Made by a program: the position numbers and the translations under genes
The notes under the pieces: model-generated
Told to the model about the DNA's origin: nothing
The model's input: only the letters and a program-made list of their open reading frames with translations
Database searches by the model: none
Part shown: positions 35,130-43,090 of the stretch, piece after piece
How the letters are laid out: every line of letters starts with the position of its first letter
Numbering within the stretch: position 1 is the stretch's first letter
Assembly (NCBI GenBank): GCA_029893765.1
Contig: JARXZD010000010.1
Span: 1-47,915, forward strand
Direction: 5' to 3'
From: Bacilli bacterium PM5-9
Lineage (GTDB): Bacteria > Bacillota_I > Bacilli_A > JAJDGJ01
Length of the DNA: 47,915 nt

Positions 35130-35159
35130 AGTACACCGTAGTGTACTCAAATTATATCA
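35130..35159 (-). promoter_or_regulatory. extended -10 promoter and palindromic operator of the ornithine operon
   Basis: On the minus strand TG-A-TATAAT (35159-35151) is a perfect extended -10; the -35 region is poor. Immediately downstream, over the expected start of transcription, lies AGTACAC-N4-GTGTACT (35147-35130), a perfect 7-bp inverted repeat. A repressor bound there would block initiation. The repressor gene is not identified in this window. Confidence 0.75.
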
Positions 35160-35515
35160 CACAAAATTTTTCTTTTTAACCCCCTTAAATGATACTTTTT
35201 TTTGTTTGAAAAAAAATCATTTAGTGTAAATATATTTTTTATACAATAAAATATATTATAAAAAGAATATGTATTTAAAAAACAACGAGTTTATCGCGTT
35301 TTTGACACTTATTTTTTTCTCTAAAATGCTTTTAAGTAGACTTTATTTATAATAAAATATTTTAATTACGATAAAATATTTTTGTATTTTTTTATTTGTT
35401 GACAGTTTTTTGAATGTATTCAATTAAAAAAAATTATAGTTTTGTTACAAAAACTAAAAAAAACAGAAATAACATGCGTTAATTCCGTCTAAAAAATACT
35501 ATGCAGTAACTTTTT
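35160..35515. other. AT-rich intergenic region between ord and trpS
   Basis: No gene is supported. It contains a long A/T hairpin, AAATGAT (35187-35193) with ATCATTT (35216-35222) enclosing T8 and A8 runs, and several ATAAAATATTT repeats near 35247, 35351 and 35372. No convincing terminator for trpS is seen. Confidence 0.55.
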
Positions 35516-36502
35516 TTATATTGATAAACCTATTTTTTTACTTACTTTCATCATTTTTTTATAAGCAACTTTATAAGCTTTTTCTTTTCCTTCTTCCAAT
35601 GCTTTTTCAACTAATTTATTTTCAATAGCATATTGATATTTTTCTTGAATATTCGCTATTTTTTCACATAATAATTGAGCAACTGCTTCTTTAAACTCAG
35701 CATATGATGCATCTTTAAATAATTCTTCAGCTTCTTTAATACTCGTATTAGCAAACTGAGAGTAAATAACTAATAGATTACTAATTCCAGGTTGATTTTC
35801 TTCATCAAATTGAACTTTACCAATACTATCAGTAGTAGCGCTTTTAATCTTCTTTGTAATAGTTTTAGCATCATCCAATAAATAAATACAACCACGATCA
35901 CTAGGATCATCTGATTTAGACATCTTTTTAGTTGGATCACTAAGTGACATAATTTTTGCTCCACCTTTAGTTATATGAATTTCTGGAACAACAAATGTAT
36001 CACCATACTTATTATTAAAACGTAATGCTAAATCACGAGTTAATTCAATATGTTGTCTTTGATCTTCACCAACTGGAACATAAACTGGATCGTATAATAA
36101 GATATCAGCAGCCATTAACGAAGGATATGTAAATAACCCTGAATTAATGTTATCACTATTTTTTTGACTTTTGTCTTTATATTGTGTCATTCTTGATAAT
36201 TCACCCATATATGTATAACATTGCATAATCCATCCTAATTGAGCATGAACTAAAACATCGCTTTGTAAGAAAATTGTTGTTTTGTCTGTATCTAAACCAC
36301 AAGCTAAATAAAAAGCTACTAGATCTCTAGTATTTTTCTTTCTCTCTTTTGGATCTTGATAGATTGTTAATGAATGCAAGTTTGAAACGAAAATATACAT
36401 TTCATAAGAATCTTGCATTTTAATAAACTGTTGAATTGCTCCAATATAATTACCTAAATGTAATTTACCAGATGGAGTAATACCACTTAATGCTCTTTCC
36501 AT
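35516..36502 (-). CDS. trpS: tryptophanyl-tRNA synthetase
   Basis: A 328-residue class I synthetase that charges tRNA-Trp. The HIGH-type motif is HLGN (15-18) within TPSGKLHLGNYIGA and the KMSKS motif is intact (about 190-194). Length is normal. GAGGTGG precedes the ATG. No T-box leader is present: only about 60 nt separate it from the divergent spx. Its cognate tRNA gene lies 20 kb away at 15131. Confidence 0.96.
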   Translation of the reverse strand: MERALSGITPSGKLHLGNYIGAIQQFIKMQDSYEMYIFVSNLHSLTIYQDPKERKKNTRDLVAFYLACGLDTDKTTIFLQSDVLVHAQLGWIMQCYTYMGELSRMTQYKDKSQKNSDNINSGLFTYPSLMAADILLYDPVYVPVGEDQRQHIELTRDLALRFNNKYGDTFVVPEIHITKGGAKIMSLSDPTKKMSKSDDPSDRGCIYLLDDAKTITKKIKSATTDSIGKVQFDEENQPGISNLLVIYSQFANTSIKEAEELFKDASYAEFKEAVAQLLCEKIANIQEKYQYAIENKLVEKALEEGKEKAYKVAYKKMMKVSKKIGLSI

Positions 36503-36542
36503 TTTTTACCACCTCAAAAAATTCCTTTACTATATTATATTT

Positions 36543-36571
36543 ATATTATAGAATATAGATAGTAATGTCAA
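36543..36571 (-). promoter_or_regulatory. putative trpS promoter
   Basis: On the minus strand TTGACA (36571-36566) and TAATAT (36548-36543) are spaced by 17 bp; TATAAT at 36550-36545 gives a 15-bp alternative. It overlaps the spx leader. Confidence 0.5.
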
Positions 36572-36591
36572 ATGAAATGGAGGGAAAATAT

Positions 36592-37062
36592 ATGTCGGTT
36601 AAAGTATATACATCACCATCCTGCGCAAGTTGTCGTAAAGCAAAACGTTGGCTAACTAACTTTGGTATTGAGTTTGTTGAGAAAAATATTTTTGTTTCAA
36701 AGTTAAGTAAAGAAGAACTAAAAGCAATTCTTGAAAAAACAGAGCATGGCTTTGAAGATATAATTTCTACAAGATCAAAAGTTTTTAAAGAAAAAGCAGT
36801 TGATATTGAAAATATGAGCATTAATGAATTATTGGAATTCATTGAAGCAAATCCATCAGTTTTGAAAAGACCAATTATTATTGATGATAGACGATTACAA
36901 ATTGGTTATAATGATGAAGAAATTAGAGTTTTTATTCCAAGAGAGTTAAGACAACATTTTTGCTGCGAAGGCTGTGGTTATGAAAAAGTTGATGAAAATG
37001 GCGAATGTGGACAAAAAGAGAAATGTCCTAACTATGAAGAAGATAATCAAGCAATACTTTAG
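36592..37062 (+). CDS. spx: Spx family regulator with Cys-rich tail
   Basis: A 156-residue protein of the ArsC/Spx family. Spx binds the RNA polymerase alpha C-terminal domain and redirects transcription under disulfide stress; its switch Cys11-x-x-Cys14 is present (SPSCASC). Usual length is about 131; here a tail of about 35 residues holds Cys124, Cys125, Cys128, Cys139 and Cys145, possibly a metal or second redox site. ATG 36592 follows GGAGGG with 7-nt spacing; the ATG at 36565 has no ribosome site. Arsenate reductase is less likely because of the CxxC. Confidence 0.88.
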   Translation: MSVKVYTSPSCASCRKAKRWLTNFGIEFVEKNIFVSKLSKEELKAILEKTEHGFEDIISTRSKVFKEKAVDIENMSINELLEFIEANPSVLKRPIIIDDRRLQIGYNDEEIRVFIPRELRQHFCCEGCGYEKVDENGECGQKEKCPNYEEDNQAIL

Positions 37063-37073
37063 TGTTGCTTTTT
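37049..37073 (+). terminator. weak terminator or attenuator after spx
   Basis: AAGCAATAC (37049-37057) pairs, with one G-U, with GTGTTGCTT (37062-37070), then a short T-run. The nadK ribosome site follows within 10 nt, so read-through may be partial. Confidence 0.6.
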
Positions 37074-37090
37074 AGATAGGAGCAATGAAT

Positions 37091-37900
37091 ATGAAAAGTT
37101 TTGATGTCTTTTTTAAAAATGATGAATTATCAATAAAAGTTGCTGATAAAATAAAAACTAGATTATTAGAAGCATCTTTTGATTATGATACGAAAACTCC
37201 AGATTTAGTTGTTTCTGTTGGTGGAGATGGAACAATGCTTAAAGCAATTCATCATCACTTACCTAACATTGATCAAGTATCTTTTTGTGGTATACATACG
37301 GGAACTCTTGGTTTTTATACTGATTTTCTTGTAAGTGAAATCGATGATTTAGTTGATAAAATAATTGCTCAAGAGTATTATGAAATTGCGTTTAATATGC
37401 TTTGTGTCAAAGTAAATTATGGTGGTAAAGTTAAAACTATTCATGCATTGAATGAAGCTAGAATTGAAAATAATCAACATACGCAAGTAATGGATGTTTT
37501 TGTAAATAATCATTATTTTGAAACATTTAGGGGTAATGGATTAAATTTTTCAACACCTACAGGTTCAACAGGCTATAATAAGTCATTAGGTGGAGCTATA
37601 ATGCATCCAAAAACTAAAGCAATGCAAATATGTGAGATTGCTTCTATAAACAATATTGCGTATCGTGCTTTAGGTTCACCATTGATTTTAGATCAAAGTC
37701 ATACTGTAATGATTAAACTTCAAGGAGTAGAGGGCGCTATTTTAGGATATGATAGTTATTCTATTGATTTAGAAAATGAATGTAATTCAATTGAATCAAT
37801 TACTTTTGAATTATCTGATAAAATGGTTAAATTTGCACGATATAAAACGCTTGCTTTTATGGATCGTGTTAAAAAGAATTTTATCGTTGATGATATTTAG
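37091..37900 (+). CDS. nadK: NAD kinase
   Basis: A 269-residue enzyme that phosphorylates NAD to NADP. Conserved GGDGTML is at about 43-49, the FCGIHTGTLGFYTDF segment near 62-76, and the NGLNFSTPTGSTGYNKSLGG nucleotide-binding region near 153-172. ATG 37091 lies 8 nt after AGGAG (37078-37082); the ATG at 37085 is only 2 nt from it. A terminator follows the gene. Confidence 0.95.
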   Translation: MKSFDVFFKNDELSIKVADKIKTRLLEASFDYDTKTPDLVVSVGGDGTMLKAIHHHLPNIDQVSFCGIHTGTLGFYTDFLVSEIDDLVDKIIAQEYYEIAFNMLCVKVNYGGKVKTIHALNEARIENNQHTQVMDVFVNNHYFETFRGNGLNFSTPTGSTGYNKSLGGAIMHPKTKAMQICEIASINNIAYRALGSPLILDQSHTVMIKLQGVEGAILGYDSYSIDLENECNSIESITFELSDKMVKFARYKTLAFMDRVKKNFIVDDI

Positions 37901-37910
37901 TTAAGTATTA

Positions 37911-37940
37911 AGCTGTTTATCGTAAGATAGCAGTTTTTTA
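37911..37940 (+). terminator. intrinsic terminator after nadK
   Basis: CTG-TATC (from 37913) pairs with GATA-CAG (37926-37933) around GTAA with a small internal loop, then TTTTTT. Confidence 0.75.
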
Positions 37941-38042
37941 TTTTGATTTATCTTATGTTCATTTAATTGTTTTTCCTATACTTTAATTGCTATTTATGAT
38001 AAAATTGTTTGGTAATAAACAAAAATTGAAAGAGTGATTATA

Positions 38043-38390
38043 ATGGATTTTAATATGACAATAATTATAGCTGCTGTTGCAATAATATTATTAGTGATTT
38101 GTTTTTTCATTTATAAAGCAATGTCTAATAATAAAGTATCTAGTAATAAAACTGATTTACCTTTTGATATTAATGATTTATTAGCTGCAATAGGTAGTGA
38201 AAATAATATTATTGAAACAAATGCAAGCACTTCTAAAATAGCATTCAAATTAAATGATACAAGTTTAGTAGACGTTGAAAAAATTAAAAATATGGGTGCT
38301 AGTGGCATTGTTGAAACAAAAGATGGTTTCACCTTTATTTTTGGAAATATTTCCAAAAATATTGAGAATGAAATAAAAAACAAATTGTAA
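38043..38390 (+). CDS. membrane-anchored PTS EIIB-like protein lacking the active cysteine
   Basis: A 115-residue protein: one N-terminal membrane helix (about 5-25), a short linker, and a domain (about 42-115) resembling the glucose-type PTS EIIB fold, with ending GIVETKDGFTFIFGNISKNIENEI. In active EIIB the segment D-A-C-x-T-R carries the phosphorylated cysteine; here it reads N-A-S-T-S-K (60-65), so Ser62 replaces Cys. It cannot act as a phosphocarrier in the usual way and may be a sensor or scaffold (inference). ATG 38043 follows AAAGAGTGA. Confidence 0.75.
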   Translation: MDFNMTIIIAAVAIILLVICFFIYKAMSNNKVSSNKTDLPFDINDLLAAIGSENNIIETNASTSKIAFKLNDTSLVDVEKIKNMGASGIVETKDGFTFIFGNISKNIENEIKNKL

Positions 38391-38404
38391 AAAGGAGTAT
38401 GTAT

Positions 38405-39364
38405 ATGAGATTAAGAAGACGACACATTTTAATTTATGTTTTAGCCATAAGTGCAATATGCCTATTGGTCGTTTTCCAATCTTATGATAAATATTCAAGA
38501 AATAAAACAATAAATAATAAAAACAAGCAAGTTATTGAAAAACATTTAAGTGATGAAGATAAAAAGTTTTTAATTGATAATAATATAAATGCTGAATTAT
38601 TTATGCCATTTATTAAAGAAAAAGGGTTTAAAATTGAAAATTACGAGTATTATAATATTATCTATCAATATAATAAAAAATTAGATAAAAGTGAAATAGT
38701 AGAAAAAGGAAATAAGCTAGTTGAAGAAGAGTTTACTTTAAATGCTTTAAAAAACATTTTTAAAAACAAATTGTATACTTTAGACCAACTTATTGAATTA
38801 GCAATCAATCCTAGTCCATACTATGCATCAGCAAAACCAGAATTTTATCCAAATAATGCTTATGCTTTAAGCAATGTTAATTATTATATTGCAGATTATA
38901 AACCAAGTGATTTAGTGTTAATAAATGTAAAATACACCAAAAACAATAAAAAAATGTATCTTAAAGAAGAAGCAAATAATCAATTAAATTTAATGTGTGA
39001 TAATTTGAAATTGTTAACAAAAAAAGAATGTGGTGGATTAAAAATAGAATATGGATTTTTATCGTATGATTATATTTTGAAAAATCAAAAAAGTTTAGGT
39101 TCATTTAATAAGCCTGGTCATAGTGATTTTCAATTAGGAAAAACTATAAGTTTTACTAACTCTAAAGATTTTGATAAAAACTCATTATATTTGTGGCTAT
39201 TAGATAATTCATATCGATATGGTTTTATTCAAAGATATCCAGATAGTAAAGCAGAAATTACTGGAGTTATTAATCAATCTGGTGTTTTTAGATATGTTGG
39301 AGTTGAACAAGCAAAAGGCATGGTTCAAGATCAAAAAAGCGTTGAAGAAAAAAGAGGTGAGTAG
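38405..39364 (+). CDS. VanY/M15B-like protein, apparently inactive
   Basis: A 319-residue extracytoplasmic protein with one N-terminal membrane anchor (about 8-24). The C-terminal region (about 185-305) follows the D,D-carboxypeptidase VanY pattern, including WLLDNSYRYGFIQRYP and ITG...RYVG. Yet the metal site is missing: the SEHQLGLAVD motif reads SDFQLGKTIS (240-249), and the EPWH motif reads QSGV (291-294), so the three zinc ligands and the catalytic Glu are all replaced. It may bind peptidoglycan peptides without cutting them. ATG 38405 has better spacing from AAAGGAG than the ATG at 38399. Confidence 0.8.
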   Translation: MRLRRRHILIYVLAISAICLLVVFQSYDKYSRNKTINNKNKQVIEKHLSDEDKKFLIDNNINAELFMPFIKEKGFKIENYEYYNIIYQYNKKLDKSEIVEKGNKLVEEEFTLNALKNIFKNKLYTLDQLIELAINPSPYYASAKPEFYPNNAYALSNVNYYIADYKPSDLVLINVKYTKNNKKMYLKEEANNQLNLMCDNLKLLTKKECGGLKIEYGFLSYDYILKNQKSLGSFNKPGHSDFQLGKTISFTNSKDFDKNSLYLWLLDNSYRYGFIQRYPDSKAEITGVINQSGVFRYVGVEQAKGMVQDQKSVEEKRGE

Positions 39365-39365
39365 T

Positions 39366-40148
39366 ATGAAAAAATTTATTGGAGTAATTGATTCTGGTGT
39401 TGGTGGATTAGATATTTTAAAATATTTAAGTGCAAACATTAAAGATGAAAACTTTTATTTTATTGCTGATAACAAAAATGTTCCTTATGGAATGAAGAGT
39501 AAAGAACAACTTGAAGAGTATGGTACTAATTTAGCACAATATTTAGAAAAAAAGGGTGCTAAAATGATTATTATTGCTTGTAATACTTTAAGTTTAAATG
39601 CTATTGATAAAATGAGAGAAGAAGTAAATATTCCAATTTATGGTATTGCTCGACCAACAATTAAAGGATTTTTAAACTATGATTTAAAAAGTGTACTTGT
39701 TTTAGCAACAAACGCAACAATTAAGTCAAATAGATATGCAGACTTTTTAAATGAACTTGATCCAAGTGTTAAAGTATTTCAACAACAAGCACCTAAGTTG
39801 GTTGAATATATTGAAGGAAATAGATTAGATTTAATTGATGATGCGATAAAAGAATATGTTGATCCATATATTGATCAAATAGATGCAATAATATTAGGAT
39901 GTACTCATTATCCAATTGTTTTGGATAATTTCAAAAAAAACTATCCAGAATTATTATTGATTGATTCAAGAAAACAAATGGTTCAATTAGTTAATGAAAA
40001 ATTAGATTTTCATAATATAAGAGATATAGAAAATAATTCAAGAGAAATAATTGTTCAAGCAACTAAATCAATTGATGATTTAAAAAAAGCAAGTGAGCAT
40101 TTCTTTGATTTTGATAAAGTAACATTTTGTGAAGGAGGTATAGAATAA
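39366..40148 (+). CDS. murI: glutamate racemase
   Basis: A 260-residue cofactor-independent racemase making D-glutamate for peptidoglycan. Catalytic Cys72 (ACNTLS) and Cys179 (LGCTHYP) are present, as is the opening IGVIDSGVGGL. ATG 39366 has GAGGTGA upstream; the same frame stays open back to 39219 only because it reads across the end of the preceding gene. It starts 1 nt after the VanY-like gene and its stop overlaps the helicase start (TAATG). Confidence 0.95.
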   Translation: MKKFIGVIDSGVGGLDILKYLSANIKDENFYFIADNKNVPYGMKSKEQLEEYGTNLAQYLEKKGAKMIIIACNTLSLNAIDKMREEVNIPIYGIARPTIKGFLNYDLKSVLVLATNATIKSNRYADFLNELDPSVKVFQQQAPKLVEYIEGNRLDLIDDAIKEYVDPYIDQIDAIILGCTHYPIVLDNFKKNYPELLLIDSRKQMVQLVNEKLDFHNIRDIENNSREIIVQATKSIDDLKKASEHFFDFDKVTFCEGGIE

Positions 40149-41506
40149 TGGAAAGAGATTTCTTAGATTATAATTTTAATAGTGAAATAAATAGTGTTTT
40201 AAAAAAGTTAAATTTTGTTAATCCAACACCAATTCAACAGCAAATAATACCTCTACTTAGAAAAAAACAAAATGTTGTTGGGGTATCACAAACTGGAAGT
40301 GGTAAGACCCACGCTTTTTTATTGCCAATTATTGAAAATATAAATAATTCAATAAAAAAACCACAAGCAATTATTATGACACCTACTCGTGAATTAGCAA
40401 GCCAAATCTATCAAAACATTCAAGATTTTGCCAAAACAAATAATGATTTAAAAGTTAAGTTATTAGTTGGCGGTTCTAATTTAGATGAAGATAATTTAAT
40501 TGATGCTCAGATTGTTGTTGGAACTCCAGGAAGGTTATTAGATGCAATAAATAATCGTCATGTTTTAAAATTAGATAATATTATGTATATGGTTGTTGAT
40601 GAAGCAGATATGATTTTTGATTCTAATTTTATTGAAGAAGTTGATAAAGTTATGGCATTTTTAGATACAAATGTTTGTTTTTCGATTTTCTCAGCAACTA
40701 TTACTAAACAAATGCATCCCTTCTTAAAAAAGTATTTTGAAGGAATTAAAATAGTTGAAATAAATGAAAAAGCAAATAATAAAATAGAACATATAATTGT
40801 ACCAAGCAAAGGAAAAGATAAGTATGAAACATTATTAAAATTAGTTAATACAATTGATCCATATTTATGTTTGATCTTTGCTAGTAAAAAAACTGATGTT
40901 ATTGAACTAGCTAATAAACTAGCAAGTGATGGTATTAAATGTATCCAATTACATGGTGATTTATCTTCACGTGAGAGAATGAAAACATTAAAAAGAATTA
41001 ATAATTTAGAGTTTAACTTTGTTGTTGCAAGTGATATTGCAGCTCGTGGTATTGATATTGATGGAGTATCGCATGTTATTTCATATGATATGCCAAAAGA
41101 GTTAGAATATTATATTCATCGTGTTGGTCGAACAGGGCGACATAAGTATACTGGTATTAGTTATTTCATTTATGATAACAATGATGAAAAAGCTATTAAT
41201 AGACTTGAGGAAAAAGGTTTAACATTTAATTTTTATGATTTTACAAATGGAGTACTAGAACCTGCTGGATTAAGAACAAGAACTCAAAAAGTTTTAAAAA
41301 GTGATAATTATGATAGTAAGATAGTTAATAAAGTTGTAAAGAAGAAAAAAGAAAAGGTAAAACCGGGTTATAAAAAGAAAAGAAAATTAGCATTAGAAAA
41401 ACAAAGAAAAAATGCAAAACAACAAGAGATTAAGGAAAGAATTAAAAAACAAAGAAAACAAAGGAAGAAAAGTAATGAAAATAGTTCTGACAACTTTGAA
41501 TTCTAA
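40148..41506 (+). CDS. DEAD-box RNA helicase
   Basis: A 452-residue ATP-dependent RNA helicase. Motifs in order: Q motif (TPIQQQ, about 27-32), SQTGSGKT (47-54), PTRELASQ, TPGRLLD, the DEAD box VDEAD, SAT, and HRVGRTGR. The last 70 residues are lysine- and arginine-rich, a typical RNA-binding tail. It is distinct from the second helicase at 43091 and resembles the CshB type, which helps ribosome assembly and growth in the cold (name uncertain). GGAGGT lies before the ATG. The 3' end overlaps the radical SAM gene by 32 nt. Confidence 0.93.
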   Translation: MERDFLDYNFNSEINSVLKKLNFVNPTPIQQQIIPLLRKKQNVVGVSQTGSGKTHAFLLPIIENINNSIKKPQAIIMTPTRELASQIYQNIQDFAKTNNDLKVKLLVGGSNLDEDNLIDAQIVVGTPGRLLDAINNRHVLKLDNIMYMVVDEADMIFDSNFIEEVDKVMAFLDTNVCFSIFSATITKQMHPFLKKYFEGIKIVEINEKANNKIEHIIVPSKGKDKYETLLKLVNTIDPYLCLIFASKKTDVIELANKLASDGIKCIQLHGDLSSRERMKTLKRINNLEFNFVVASDIAARGIDIDGVSHVISYDMPKELEYYIHRVGRTGRHKYTGISYFIYDNNDEKAINRLEEKGLTFNFYDFTNGVLEPAGLRTRTQKVLKSDNYDSKIVNKVVKKKKEKVKPGYKKKRKLALEKQRKNAKQQEIKERIKKQRKQRKKSNENSSDNFEF

Positions 41507-43073
41507 GTATATTCATCCAAGTCCTGCTTTAAGAATTATTAGTAATGATTTAAAAAATTCTAACATTAATCATGATTTAATTGAATATACTATTAAAGAA
41601 GATATTGATTTAATTATAGAAAAATTAAAAGATTTTGATGTTGTAGCATTTTCTTGTTATATCTATAATATTGAAAAAACAAAAGATATTATTAAAAAAC
41701 TTAAAGAAATAAAACCAAATATTATTATAATTCTAGGTGGACCAGAAGTTAGTTTTTCAAAGAAATCAGATCTAATAGACATTGATTTTGACTACATTGT
41801 GTGTGGTGAAGGTGAAAAAGTATTTGTTGAATTAATTAAAGGACTTATTGAAAATAATGAAATTAGTAATGAGTATATTATTATAAAAAAAGATAACGAT
41901 ATTATTTTAAATAAAGGTATTAATTATGTGGATATTGACTATGCAATGCCTTTAACAAATGATTTAAAAGGACTAGATTTTCAAAATCAAATCATTTATT
42001 TTGAAACATCAAGAGGCTGCCCTTATCAATGTACATATTGTCAAGCATCATTAGATAATAACGTTAGAAACTTTCCATTGGAATATATTTTTAAAAAAAT
42101 AGATGAAATTTTCTTCAATAAGGTTAAAATAGTGAAATTATTAGATAGAACATTTAATTTTGATACAAAAAGAACTAATGAAATTTTAAATTATATCATT
42201 GAAAATGATAATAAATATACAACTTTTCAATTTGAAATAACAGGAGAATTGTTAGATATTTCATCAATTGATTTGATAAATAAAAAAGCTAGATCAAATC
42301 AATTCAGATTTGAAATTGGAATTCAATCAACCAATATTCAAGCAAATAAAGCAGTTTTAAGATACCAAGACTTTGCTAAATTAGAAAAAGTAATAAAAAA
42401 GCTTCAAGAAAATAATAAAATAGTCTTGCACCTAGATTTAATTGCTGGATTACCAAATGAAGATTTAGCAAGTTTTAAAAAGACATTTAATCAAGTTTTT
42501 GCCTTAAATGCTCAAGAATTACAATTAGGATTTTTAAAGATCTTAAAAGGCACAAATTTAAATAATGATATAGATAAATATGGATATGTTTTTGATGAAA
42601 AAGCACCATATCAAATAATAGAAAGTGATTTTTTAACAAAATCAGATATAAGCGAAATTGAAAAAGTAGAGCATGCATTAGAACACTTATACAACCACAA
42701 AAAAGCAAAGGAATTAGTTGTTCATTTACTAAAAAAATATGAAATAGATGCTTTTAGTTTATTTAATGAAATAGGAAATAAATTAAATAACTTAAATCAG
42801 CAAATATTTGATATTTATCAAGTAATTATTAATTCTTCATTATTAAAGGATGATGAGGATTGGGTGGTTTTATATAAAAATTATTATGATTATCATAAAC
42901 AAAGACCAAAAAGTTTATCAATAGTTACTAATAAGAAGATGATTTTACATAAGTTAATTGAAAAAGAACAACTTACTCAAAATGAAGTTTTTGCATCTTC
43001 AAGCATAGAATTAATAAATAAAGATAAATATTTTGTTTATTTAATAAATAAACGTAAATATTATCTTATCTAA
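41475..43073 (+). CDS. B12-binding/radical SAM protein (DUF4080-like)
   Basis: A 532-residue protein with an N-terminal B12-binding-like domain (about 1-135), a radical SAM core with CPYQCTYC (Cys182, Cys186, Cys189), and a C-terminal extension resembling DUF4080. Such proteins use S-adenosylmethionine and a 4Fe-4S cluster; the family substrate is unknown. The usual DxHxxG cobalamin motif is not visible in the N-terminal domain, so cobalamin binding is doubtful. ATG 41475 follows AAGGAAG; the ATG at 41412 lies inside the helicase gene. Confidence 0.9.
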   Translation: MKIVLTTLNSKYIHPSPALRIISNDLKNSNINHDLIEYTIKEDIDLIIEKLKDFDVVAFSCYIYNIEKTKDIIKKLKEIKPNIIIILGGPEVSFSKKSDLIDIDFDYIVCGEGEKVFVELIKGLIENNEISNEYIIIKKDNDIILNKGINYVDIDYAMPLTNDLKGLDFQNQIIYFETSRGCPYQCTYCQASLDNNVRNFPLEYIFKKIDEIFFNKVKIVKLLDRTFNFDTKRTNEILNYIIENDNKYTTFQFEITGELLDISSIDLINKKARSNQFRFEIGIQSTNIQANKAVLRYQDFAKLEKVIKKLQENNKIVLHLDLIAGLPNEDLASFKKTFNQVFALNAQELQLGFLKILKGTNLNNDIDKYGYVFDEKAPYQIIESDFLTKSDISEIEKVEHALEHLYNHKKAKELVVHLLKKYEIDAFSLFNEIGNKLNNLNQQIFDIYQVIINSSLLKDDEDWVVLYKNYYDYHKQRPKSLSIVTNKKMILHKLIEKEQLTQNEVFASSSIELINKDKYFVYLINKRKYYLI

Positions 43074-43090
43074 AGAAAGACGGTAAATAA

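Noticed and set aside
35100-35150. N-terminal extension of ord
   Set aside because: It would begin in the operator/start-site region with no ribosome site; GAGGA supports ATG 35099.
35488-35515. Terminator for trpS
   Set aside because: Only a 4-bp TACT/AGTA stem before the T-run; too weak to call.
36503-36591. T-box or tryptophan leader for trpS
   Set aside because: The gap to the divergent spx gene is too short and shows no T-box motif.
36546-36842. Antisense open frame over spx
   Set aside because: A shadow of the spx reading frame; no independent support.
39219-39365. N-terminal extension of murI
   Set aside because: The open frame merely reads across the end of the VanY-like gene; GAGGTGA and the family start support 39366.
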